Assembly: GCA_016786485.1 (NCBI GenBank)
Contig: JAEUWD010000061.1
Span: forward strand, 1 to 44,796
Reading direction: 5' to 3'
DNA from: Bacteriovoracaceae bacterium
GTDB taxonomy: Bacteria > Bdellovibrionota > Bacteriovoracia > Bacteriovoracales > Bacteriovoracaceae
Length of the DNA: 44,796 nucleotides
Under the pieces are notes generated by a model that saw nothing but the letters and a program-made list of their open reading frames with translations, had not been told where the DNA came from and did no database searches. Every line of letters starts with the position of its first letter. Position 1 is the first letter of the stretch. Below, in pieces: positions 16,042 through 24,098 of the stretch. Position numbers and translations under genes: made by a program.

Positions 16042-17735
16042 TGACAAAGAAATTTTTAGTCACCTCAGCACTTCCATACGCTAACGGCCCTTTACACTTT
16101 GGTCATATCGCTGGCGTTTATCTTCCTGCTGATATTTATGTTCGTCATAAAAAATTGCAAGGTAACAACGCGATTCATATTTCTGGTTCGGATGAACATG
16201 GCGTCGCTATTATGCTGAACGCGCAAAAAGCCAAAATTCCTTATAAGCAATACGTGGATGAGTGGCATAAGAAACATAAAGAATTATTTGATCGTTATGA
16301 AATTAAATTTGATTTCTTTGGCCAGACTTCTGCTGACTATCATGCGGAAGAAGTTCTGAAGTGGTTTGATGTGCTTTATAAAAAAGGCGCGATTGAAAAA
16401 GAAGATGAACTTCAACTTCAGTGTCAAAGTTGTTCAAATTATCTTCCAGATCGTTACGTGGAAGGCGAGTGTTACGTTTGTAAATATCCTAAGGCCAGAG
16501 GCGACGAGTGTCCTAATTGTGGAACCTGGATTGATCCACTAAAACTGATTAATCCTGAGTGTAAATTCTGTCAGAGTCATGACATTAAGCCGGTGAATAA
16601 TTATCAGTGGTATTTAAAACTTTCTAAATATCACAAAGAATTTACCAAGTGGTTTGCGACCAATACCGATTGGCGTAAGACCGTCACCACTTTTGTTGAA
16701 TCATTATCAAAAGAATCACTCCATGACCGCGCGATCACTCGCGATTTAGATTGGGGTATTCCAGTTCCTTTGGCAGAAGCTAAAGGCAAAAGACTTTATG
16801 TTTGGTTTGATGCCCCGATTGGATACGTTAGTAATACTAAAAAATATCTGGAAACGATTGGTAGCAAAGATGATTATCTAAAAGATTGGTGGAATAATAA
16901 AGATGTGGAAATTTCACATTTTATTGGAAAAGATAATATTATTTTCCACGCGATCATTTTTCCTGTGATGGCAATGGGAACAGGGTTTATCAAGCCACCA
17001 ACGCATTTACCGGCCAATCAATATTTAAATCTCATGGGTAAACAATTTTCGAAATCACAAGGCTGGTATGTGGATTCAGAGGAAGCGATTACGGAATTTG
17101 GTTCAGATAGTTTACGTTATTATTTAACGACTTTAATTCCTGAATCTTCAGATTCAAGTTTCACTTGGACTAACTTTGAAGCACGTATAAATAATGAACT
17201 TGCTAATAACATTGGTAACTTTATTAATCGTTCGATGGCCTTCTTCTACAAAAATTGGCAAGAAGGTTTAGAAGCAGATTATTTCCAAGCTTTCTTTAAA
17301 ACCGAACGTGCCAAGAAGATTGAGGAAACTGTAAAAGCCTTCAATCAAGAATTGGATGGGTTCAATATTAAGCGTGGTTTAGAGATGATTATGGCGCTTG
17401 GTAACGAAGCCAATCTTTATTTCTCAGATGCTGCTCCTTGGGCACAATACAAAGTCGATCAGAAAGCTGCGGCTGAAACCATTGCCTTCTCTGCGGTTTA
17501 TACTGCCGTTCTGGGTGTTATGTTTGAACCTTATCTACCGAAACTTTCGGCCAAAATCATTGAATACTTTGGGGAAGATTTAAAGCTTCAGAAAGCTAAA
17601 ATCTATCAAGGCGATTTCAAAGCTCTTGCTAAGGTATTTAGTAAACCAATCAAACTGCCATTTAAGCCAGAAGGATTGGTTCCTAAAATTGATCCTAAGC
17701 GTATCGAAGAACTAAAGAAAGCGTTTCAAGAGTAG
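16041..17735 (+). CDS. metG: Methionyl-tRNA synthetase
   Basis: The protein has 564 residues. The class I signature HIGH appears as HFGH (19-22) and KMSKS appears as QFSKS in MGKQFSKSQGW, the form seen in archaeal-like MetRS. Four CxxC pairs (C128/131, 144/147, 157/160, 174/177) predict two zinc sites in the connective peptide. The chain ends shortly after the anticodon-binding helical domain, so it lacks the EMAP/Trbp111-like dimerisation domain of E. coli MetRS. It charges tRNA-Met for initiation and elongation. It is translationally coupled to fumC, and its end lies 13 bases from the convergent FecR-domain gene. Confidence 0.94.
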   Translation: MTKKFLVTSALPYANGPLHFGHIAGVYLPADIYVRHKKLQGNNAIHISGSDEHGVAIMLNAQKAKIPYKQYVDEWHKKHKELFDRYEIKFDFFGQTSADYHAEEVLKWFDVLYKKGAIEKEDELQLQCQSCSNYLPDRYVEGECYVCKYPKARGDECPNCGTWIDPLKLINPECKFCQSHDIKPVNNYQWYLKLSKYHKEFTKWFATNTDWRKTVTTFVESLSKESLHDRAITRDLDWGIPVPLAEAKGKRLYVWFDAPIGYVSNTKKYLETIGSKDDYLKDWWNNKDVEISHFIGKDNIIFHAIIFPVMAMGTGFIKPPTHLPANQYLNLMGKQFSKSQGWYVDSEEAITEFGSDSLRYYLTTLIPESSDSSFTWTNFEARINNELANNIGNFINRSMAFFYKNWQEGLEADYFQAFFKTERAKKIEETVKAFNQELDGFNIKRGLEMIMALGNEANLYFSDAAPWAQYKVDQKAAAETIAFSAVYTAVLGVMFEPYLPKLSAKIIEYFGEDLKLQKAKIYQGDFKALAKVFSKPIKLPFKPEGLVPKIDPKRIEELKKAFQE

Positions 17736-17748
17736 ACACTTCTAACTT

Positions 17749-18729
17749 TTAGTAACAGTTAACACCTGCTTCACATCCAGCAGTACTACCGCCTGTCGTA
17801 GTTGTTTGGCCATTCGGGTAATCTGGATTAGTGATAGTTGTATCAGTTGGAGGCTTGTAGCCTTCTTGATTGGTTTCAATTTGCTTAATTTGTTCAATAA
17901 ATTGATTACGCATTAATTGGCTTCTTCTCGGATCTTGCTTCATCTCTTTGAAGTCGGAGTCTTTCTGATCTTGTTTTTTATCCAATACAGCAGGTGCTGC
18001 AGGTTTATCCTTTAAAGATTCTTTCATTTCATTATTTACAGGGAATTTTTCTTTCGGAGAAATAACGGACTGAATGAAATTCGATTTGTCGGTCATCTTG
18101 TTCATTTTAAATTCTTTTAATTGTATGTTATCGACTTTGGAAATCGAAACATTCAAGTCTTTGAGAGAGGCAGAGATTTTAGATGAATCAAATAAACTAC
18201 CAGGTTCCATCGCAATAGATTTATCTGCACCGATGCTGCGTAAGTTAATCTTACCTTCAAGGAGTACAACTTTGGTTGTATCAGTTCTTTGTGTTAAAAA
18301 TTCCGTCCCGCGAATACCCATAACAACGTCAGGTGTTTTTACCTGAAGGGCATCATCTTTTTTCGCCTTCACAGTGAAGATTGAACGCATTTGACCATAT
18401 TTCAAATCATACTTCGCTGTTCGATCTTCTTTATTATTCATTTTAAATTCTTCAAAAATAAAATTCGAAGCGCCACCAAGATCGAAAATAGTATCGTCGT
18501 TCATGAGAATTTTAATATAACCATTCTCGCTAGTGATAATTTGGTCTTTTTCAAAAATTTCAGAATTGTTATTAATAAACTCTTTTTTACCTTTCCCACC
18601 ATCGGCGACTTTCCAAACCTCACCGTCGACGATCGCTACCACACCGATATTTTTAGGTTGGTTTGCGGCAAAAGCAAAAAGACAGATATAAATCGAAGCT
18701 AGTAATAAACTCATTTTCTTTTTAGTCAT
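17749..18729 (-). CDS. Periplasmic FecR-domain protein
   Basis: The protein has 326 residues. The signal peptide (about 1-22) is followed by a FecR-type beta-helical domain (about 30-190) with the family motif VMGIRGTEF. The C-terminal 130 residues are Lys/Gln/Pro rich and probably disordered, ending in a Thr/Gly stretch and two Cys. Unlike classical FecR it has no cytoplasmic anti-sigma segment, and no sigma factor or TonB receptor is near. A periplasmic scaffold or polymer-binding role is plausible but unproven. AAGGA lies seven bases before the ATG. A promoter candidate with a palindrome lies at 18765-18792. Confidence 0.85.
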   Translation of the reverse strand: MTKKKMSLLLASIYICLFAFAANQPKNIGVVAIVDGEVWKVADGGKGKKEFINNNSEIFEKDQIITSENGYIKILMNDDTIFDLGGASNFIFEEFKMNNKEDRTAKYDLKYGQMRSIFTVKAKKDDALQVKTPDVVMGIRGTEFLTQRTDTTKVVLLEGKINLRSIGADKSIAMEPGSLFDSSKISASLKDLNVSISKVDNIQLKEFKMNKMTDKSNFIQSVISPKEKFPVNNEMKESLKDKPAAPAVLDKKQDQKDSDFKEMKQDPRRSQLMRNQFIEQIKQIETNQEGYKPPTDTTITNPDYPNGQTTTTGGSTAGCEAGVNCY

Positions 18730-18764
18730 AAAAAAATCCTTGTAAGTATTTGAATTGTAACTTC

Positions 18765-18792
18765 ATTTTAAGCCTATACCGATTGAGCTCAA
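18765..18792 (-). promoter_or_regulatory. Probable promoter of the FecR-domain gene with overlapping palindrome
   Basis: On the minus strand TTGAGC (18792-18787), a 16-base spacer and TAAAAT (18770-18765) make a good sigma-70 promoter. The -35 lies in a perfect 10-base palindrome TTGAGCTCAA (18783-18792), a possible operator. Confidence 0.55.
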
Positions 18793-18845
18793 AGCTTCCT
18801 TTTTACGTCGCTATCTTATTGAATTTACTAGTCTTTTTATAGGCT
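18771..18845. repeat. Long-spaced 8-base inverted repeat
   Basis: AGCCTATA (18771-18778) and TATAGGCT (18838-18845) are perfect inverted copies 59 bases apart. The first lies within the FecR-gene promoter spacer. They could be paired operator half-sites, but chance is possible in an AT-rich spacer. Confidence 0.4.
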
Positions 18846-18879
18846 GATTTTGCAGTCATGCGCCTTCGAATTGACGGGG

Positions 18880-18904
18880 TGCCAGACTTTTGGGCCGCCT
18901 GGCA
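18880..18904. repeat. Inverted repeat upstream of acetoacetyl-CoA synthetase
   Basis: TGCCAG (18880-18885) and CTGGCA (18899-18904) flank a 13-base GC-rich centre. The repeat lies 54 bases before the synthetase start and just upstream of a weak promoter (TTACTT 18905, TATATT 18927). A regulator site is plausible. Confidence 0.45.
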
Positions 18905-18957
18905 TTACTTTCACATTTAGCTTCGATATATTAGACTAATTTAAATCGAGGATAAAG

Positions 18958-20850
18958 ATGTTGTGGCAACCTAGTACTGAACGAGCACACTCTTCAGTCA
19001 TGTACAAATATTTACAAAAAAATGGTTTCAAAAACTATGATGATTTATATCAATGGTCAGTGACCAAGAATGCTGATTTTTGGCGTTCGTTATTTGATTA
19101 TTTTTCGATCGTTTATGAAGGCAAGTTAACCCAAACCAATCACCATCCTGATTTTTTAAATTATGATTGGTTTAAAGAAGTGAAGTTAAATTTTGCGGAA
19201 AATTTATTACGTTTTAAAAATTCACCAAAAGTAGCTTTAAATTTTTGTCACGAGTCTGGTTTAAAAGAAAAAATTTCTTATCAAGAATTGTACCGTCAGG
19301 TGGCATGCCTTCAGCATGAAATTTCAGCCGATATTCAAGCCGGTGACGTGGTTGCGGCTTATATGCCGAATATTCCTCAAACGGTTGTTTCGATGCTCGC
19401 GACTTCTTCCCTAGGGGGAATTTTCACATCCACCAGTTGTGACTTTGGTGTGGTTGGTGTGACAGATCGTTTTGGGCAAACCAAACCTAAAATTCTAGTG
19501 ACGGTGAATGGCTATGAGTACAACGGTAAATTTATTGATCTCACAGAAAATATCAAACAAATTCGTAAAGAAATTCCATCGATAAAAAAAATTATTGTAG
19601 TGGATTTTCTAAATAAGAAAAATAAAGTTGAAGATACCACATTGTGGGACGATATAATGAAAGGTAAAGCTGGAACTATCAATTTTTATCGTCAGAAATT
19701 TTCAGCTCCGCTATATATTATGTACTCTTCTGGTACTACAGGAAAACCAAAGTGTATTGTTCATTCTCAAGGTGGGACCCTTCTTCAGCACATCAAAGAA
19801 TTAGGACTACATTCCAATTTAACCGAAGATAAAACCATAATATACTTCACCACTTGTGGATGGATGATGTGGAATTGGCTGGTAAGTAGTCTTTATTTTG
19901 GAAGTGAAGTGGTGCTTTATGAAGGCTCACCAGCGTATCCAACTTTTGATCATTTTATGAAATTACTTAGCAGTGAGAAAATTCATATTTGGGGAACTTC
20001 ACCAAAGTTTTTGAAGGCCTTAGAAGATCACTATGGTGAGTACAAGCATCCGCTGCCAAATTTGGAAACAATTTTATCAACCGGCTCACCTTTATTACCG
20101 GAACAATTTGATTACGTTTATAAGAAAATAAAAAAAGATGTACAGCTTTCGAGTATTAGTGGCGGGACAGATATTTTAGGTTGTTTTATGTTAGGTAATC
20201 CTTTGCTGCCTGTTGTGCGTGGTGAAATCCAGTGCAAAGGCCTTGGCATGAATATTAAGGCGCTGGATGAAAATGGCAAAGAAGTTATTGATAGTGAAGG
20301 AGAGTTGGTTTGTTTAAATAGTTTTCCAAGTCAGCCTTTAGGTTTTTTGAATGATAAAAATCATGAAAAGTTTAAACAAGCTTATTTTGAAAAATATCCA
20401 GGTATTTGGCATCACGGAGATTATATTACGCTTACTAAGCGTGGCACTGTTATGGTTTACGGTCGCTCGGATGCAACTTTAAATCCAGGTGGTGTGAGAA
20501 TTGGAACAGCTGAAATTTATCGTCAGACTGAAAAATTAGCCTTCATTGAAGATAGTCTCTGTGTCGGAAAACAAGTTGATGGTGATGTGGAAGTTATACT
20601 TTTTGTGAAACTTAAGACGGGCGAAGAATTAACAACGGAAAGGATTAAAAGTATCAAGTCATCGATTAAAAGTAATACAACTCCTAGACACGTTCCTGCT
20701 AAAATTTTTGCGGTTAAGGAAATCCCATACACTCGTAGTGGAAAGAAAATGGAGTTGGCAGTAAGTCGTATCATTAATGGCAAGAAAGTAGAAAATCTAG
20801 AAGCGATGTCAAATCCTCAGGCAATTGTTGAATATGAAAAATATATTTAA
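18958..20850 (+). CDS. Acetoacetyl-CoA synthetase
   Basis: The protein has 630 residues. It is an ANL-superfamily adenylating enzyme: the AMP/ATP loop YSSGTTGKPK lies at about 256-265, GGTDILGCF follows later, and the C-terminal catalytic lysine is in TRSGKKMEL (K596/K597). The N-terminal sequence (LWQPS, NYDWF, LNFAENLL) is characteristic of acetoacetyl-CoA synthetase rather than acetyl-CoA synthetase. It activates acetoacetate with ATP and CoA, so it would recover the acetoacetate produced by LiuE. GAGGAT lies four bases before ATG 18958. A small open frame overlaps its 3' end. Confidence 0.92.
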   Translation: MLWQPSTERAHSSVMYKYLQKNGFKNYDDLYQWSVTKNADFWRSLFDYFSIVYEGKLTQTNHHPDFLNYDWFKEVKLNFAENLLRFKNSPKVALNFCHESGLKEKISYQELYRQVACLQHEISADIQAGDVVAAYMPNIPQTVVSMLATSSLGGIFTSTSCDFGVVGVTDRFGQTKPKILVTVNGYEYNGKFIDLTENIKQIRKEIPSIKKIIVVDFLNKKNKVEDTTLWDDIMKGKAGTINFYRQKFSAPLYIMYSSGTTGKPKCIVHSQGGTLLQHIKELGLHSNLTEDKTIIYFTTCGWMMWNWLVSSLYFGSEVVLYEGSPAYPTFDHFMKLLSSEKIHIWGTSPKFLKALEDHYGEYKHPLPNLETILSTGSPLLPEQFDYVYKKIKKDVQLSSISGGTDILGCFMLGNPLLPVVRGEIQCKGLGMNIKALDENGKEVIDSEGELVCLNSFPSQPLGFLNDKNHEKFKQAYFEKYPGIWHHGDYITLTKRGTVMVYGRSDATLNPGGVRIGTAEIYRQTEKLAFIEDSLCVGKQVDGDVEVILFVKLKTGEELTTERIKSIKSSIKSNTTPRHVPAKIFAVKEIPYTRSGKKMELAVSRIINGKKVENLEAMSNPQAIVEYEKYI

Positions 20851-20980
20851 AAACCAAACCTTTTATTTTTTTCTTGCGCTAGTTGTTCTATGTGGGATTA
20901 CTTTCTTTAGAGTGAAACATCGATATGATGATGCCTTCAAGGGGACTAAGTTACAACGTCAGCGCTATATTCTGCCTTAG
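20834..20980 (+). CDS. Candidate 48-residue single-pass membrane protein
   Basis: An open frame of 48 codons starts at ATG 20834 inside the last 17 bases of the synthetase gene, in another frame. It fills almost the whole spacer up to the convergent gene, which it overlaps by four bases. Residues 10-25 (FYFFLALVVLCGITFF) form one transmembrane helix; the tail is hydrophilic and basic (RVKHRYDDAFKGTKLQRQRY). The ribosome site is poor, so translation would depend on coupling to the synthetase. No family is recognised. Filling the spacer and a clear membrane segment support it; homologues would be decisive. Confidence 0.5.
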   Translation: MKNIFKNQTFYFFLALVVLCGITFFRVKHRYDDAFKGTKLQRQRYILP

Positions 20981-21483
20981 TTTGAACCTTTCCAAACAAG
21001 TTTTGTATCACCTTGTCCGTTGAAGTCTTCGTAGATAGGACGGTCCCAAGTTTTCACAATGGCACCGGTTTTAGAATCAACCAGCGCACGATATGAAGAA
21101 GTTGAATAACCAGGTTTTTGAATTTGGACAATCACCTGTTGGAAAGTATAAGGCTTCCCGTCTTTGTTAATCTTTACGACTTTTTCTGGCACCATCTTTA
21201 TATCAGCGTTTTTGATAATCGTTTGTAGTTTTGCAATGGCCTTTTTTTGCCATTTTCTTAAAGGCTTTTCCGCCTTCATTTCTTCTTCTGTTTTTTTGAG
21301 AGGTGTTTGGATTTCGAGGGCCGGAACATTCGAAGCTAGGCTTCGGAAATTTTTTGGAGTTTCTATTTTGACTAGTTTCTCGTTCTGTTCATGTCTAGGG
21401 TTTGAAATAAAAAATTGGAAACAGATTTTTCCTAGTACGATAGCAATTGAAAAAATAAGAATGAGATTTATATATTTTTTCAT
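20977..21483 (-). CDS. Membrane-anchored periplasmic protein, unknown function
   Basis: The protein has 168 residues. One N-terminal membrane segment (about 5-25, with two lysines before it) has no signal cleavage site, so the protein is probably anchored with a periplasmic domain. A charged helical linker (about 65-95) precedes a small beta-rich domain with SSYRALVDSKTGAIVKTWDRPI, somewhat like PepSY-type strands; this is only a resemblance. The ATG shares one base with the stop of the metallopeptidase lipoprotein gene (TAATG), so the two are translationally coupled. It is last of a three-gene operon. Confidence 0.75.
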   Translation of the reverse strand: MKKYINLILIFSIAIVLGKICFQFFISNPRHEQNEKLVKIETPKNFRSLASNVPALEIQTPLKKTEEEMKAEKPLRKWQKKAIAKLQTIIKNADIKMVPEKVVKINKDGKPYTFQQVIVQIQKPGYSTSSYRALVDSKTGAIVKTWDRPIYEDFNGQGDTKLVWKGSN

Positions 21484-24080
21484 TAATCAATCACCGTAAA
21501 TTTAAAATTAATTATTTTAAATGGAGTCGGTCCTAAAAATTCGTGTTCGATAAAATTGTCGTTACTATTTGCAGTATCATGATAGCAATCATCGCAATTA
21601 GTAAAACGAGCACGAAAGCGACAATTGAATGTTGTCCCCGGTGGAATCCATTTGTTAACTTCCATTAAGACCGCATTACTTGAATTAAAAGTTGGCTCGA
21701 TATTTGAATTGGTTTGAATTGTTTCGGCCCAGGTTTTTTTTGCATTGATTTTAGAAAAATAAGCATGACGTGCTCCGGGCATAAGTCTTAGCAAGCACTC
21801 GTTGGGATTAAAATTGAGTGAATCTTCGTGTCCTAAGCAGTCGGAGTCAGAGAGGGCCATATCTTTTCTATATTCATTTTGTGAAACCCATGTTGTTTCG
21901 TTTTCTTCACGCTTTTCGATGAAACAAACAGGTTGGGCCCGATCGATATATCCGGCTGTTTCAGCTGCCGCTCCGTTAGTGCCAACTAAATTTCCATCCT
22001 TATCCATAAAGTTCATTTCGCTGGCGGCTATTGTGCCATTACCATTTAAGTCAGCATCAAAAATTCCGTTTGAATCGGTATCAACATAATCTTGCCCCGG
22101 ATATTTGCCACAACTTCCTAAATATTGAGGATTTGAAGTTGAAGCCGCGCCTTGGCTTGAAAGTGGAAAATCATTAAAACTACAAGGTTTATAATATGTT
22201 CCTTCCTTGCGCATGTGATCCCATGGTGTCCCTAAAACTTGAACCCCTCCCATGGTTGAGTTGGATTCGTTAACAATATTAAGTACGACAGCAACGATTT
22301 CTCCCGGACTAATTTTATTATTGTCGTTGTTATACTCGACACCAGCGAGGTCATTACTTGGTGTTACAATCGATCCTTTGAAGGCCAGATTTTCTAAAAT
22401 ATTTGGAATGCTAAACTGATCATCGAAGACATAAGCAGTTTGTTTTCCGTCAATATCACCAGGAAGTGGGAGTCGAATGAAATCTTTTGTTACCAAAGTT
22501 GATTTGATTCGGTTGTTGATATCAACTGAGGTGAGACCATTCAAACTGTTATTCGCGGCATTCGTCTTGTCGTAATCATCATTATAGGTTCTGAAAATAA
22601 GGAGACCGTAATCATCTAAAAGTCGCTCGAAGTCTGATTTTGAAATATTGAATAAGCACTTCTGGTTAACAATTTTCTTATTAAAGTAGCGAGCAAAAGT
22701 TTGAACAAATCGATAATAATTTCCGACGTGATGCTCAGTCGACATCTCATAGGCAAGGTAAGGTGCCAAGTTATTGGCATAGCTTGGAGAGTTGCGACCG
22801 GTAACTGGAGCATAGATGTCATTAAAAAAATCAGATTGAGTTGAGCTTAAATCACCAATTTCACCTAAAGTTTCCGAGACAAAATAAATAATATTATTTT
22901 GAGCGACTTTAGTTGTCATATTACAACGATTAATGAGCATTTGGGTTGAAGCAAAAAGGAAGTGACTTATTATTTGACCAGCGTAGTGTTTCGTTTCAAT
23001 AGGTTCAGTCGGCTCATTCGGATTATATTGAAGATAAGTTAAGTAATCGAGACGACCTTGGCTAGTATTTGTCACGTTACTAACATGCAAATCACCAATT
23101 GGGTGATTGGGTAAATATGCATCTAAGTTTTCAGTTAGCTGGCGAGCTGATTTATATATTTTATGCATGGCCCACTCGCCGAGAAATGGACGCCCCGTCA
23201 TCAGATAAGAGAAGTAATCAGCGATACCTTCGTTGATAGCACCAGCTTCATCATAAAAAATACTACCCATGCTGCTTCGAATGTTGGAAAAAACATTTTC
23301 GTTGCGTTGGTTAAGTGCGAGATGAACAAAGGCATGGCCAAGTTCATGGTAAAAAACTGATGGGTCTTGCGCGAAGGCAAATTTGGGATATTGATCATCA
23401 ACGCCTAAACAAATGGAAGGACCAAGGCTAGAAGCTGCAGGAGCAGGTCTAAATACAGCATTTTGTTGTAGTTCATTACAGCGTGAATAAACCGTCAGCG
23501 TTTCATAGTTATCTCGATAAAACCAAAACATATTAAAATTTAGGGGAATGACAGGGAGAATATCATTCGGAAAGGAACTAAAAGGTGAGAGTTGTGCAAA
23601 TGCCATCATAGAATCATTCCAAGCAAATTCAAAAATTTCGCTCATACGTTCAGCGGCTAGTCTTGAATGATAATAGGCGTTCACTTGTAAAAACTCTGGT
23701 GAATTTCCATCATAACCCCAGTGGCCAAATTCATTTTTCGTTAATCTTTGTCCTGGAAAATCATTCTCATCATTACTTATTTGAATACAATCGCTGGCAG
23801 TCGCCGAAAAATAGCTACAATCCAGATCTAGAAAATTATTAGAGGTTATAAAAACGCCTTGACCACTTTGAAAACTATTGAGGTTAATATTCAAGCTTAC
23901 ATTAACCGAGTCAGCGAGTATAACAGGATTATCCGTCAGAACTTTGCCTTGCAAAGAATTGATATTCGAAAAATTTGAAGATTGTGACCCGCCGGTCGGC
24001 GTAGTCAGTTGATTACAAGATACTAATGTCAGTATCAAGAATCCTTTCAGTAATTTTTTTTCGTCAGTGAAAAAAAACAT
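21483..24080 (-). CDS. Large lipoprotein with zinc-metallopeptidase (HELGH) motif
   Basis: The protein has 865 residues. The signal peptide ends in lipobox LTLVSC (Cys22). A gluzincin-type site is present: HELGH at 245-249 supplies two zinc ligands and the catalytic Glu, and E284 in NEGIADYF, 35 residues later, is the probable third ligand, with D288 nearby as in thermolysin-like enzymes. An Ig-like region follows at about 590-640 (GEIVAVVLNIVN), then an Asp-rich segment at 667-697 (DTDSNGIFDAD, DLNGNG) resembling calcium-binding repeats, then Cys-rich strands. It is probably a surface or periplasm-facing protease. AGGA precedes the ATG, and 18 bases separate it from the upstream gene. Confidence 0.85.
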   Translation of the reverse strand: MFFFTDEKKLLKGFLILTLVSCNQLTTPTGGSQSSNFSNINSLQGKVLTDNPVILADSVNVSLNINLNSFQSGQGVFITSNNFLDLDCSYFSATASDCIQISNDENDFPGQRLTKNEFGHWGYDGNSPEFLQVNAYYHSRLAAERMSEIFEFAWNDSMMAFAQLSPFSSFPNDILPVIPLNFNMFWFYRDNYETLTVYSRCNELQQNAVFRPAPAASSLGPSICLGVDDQYPKFAFAQDPSVFYHELGHAFVHLALNQRNENVFSNIRSSMGSIFYDEAGAINEGIADYFSYLMTGRPFLGEWAMHKIYKSARQLTENLDAYLPNHPIGDLHVSNVTNTSQGRLDYLTYLQYNPNEPTEPIETKHYAGQIISHFLFASTQMLINRCNMTTKVAQNNIIYFVSETLGEIGDLSSTQSDFFNDIYAPVTGRNSPSYANNLAPYLAYEMSTEHHVGNYYRFVQTFARYFNKKIVNQKCLFNISKSDFERLLDDYGLLIFRTYNDDYDKTNAANNSLNGLTSVDINNRIKSTLVTKDFIRLPLPGDIDGKQTAYVFDDQFSIPNILENLAFKGSIVTPSNDLAGVEYNNDNNKISPGEIVAVVLNIVNESNSTMGGVQVLGTPWDHMRKEGTYYKPCSFNDFPLSSQGAASTSNPQYLGSCGKYPGQDYVDTDSNGIFDADLNGNGTIAASEMNFMDKDGNLVGTNGAAAETAGYIDRAQPVCFIEKREENETTWVSQNEYRKDMALSDSDCLGHEDSLNFNPNECLLRLMPGARHAYFSKINAKKTWAETIQTNSNIEPTFNSSNAVLMEVNKWIPPGTTFNCRFRARFTNCDDCYHDTANSNDNFIEHEFLGPTPFKIINFKFTVID

Positions 24081-24098
24081 GGCTAATTCCTACTTTAT

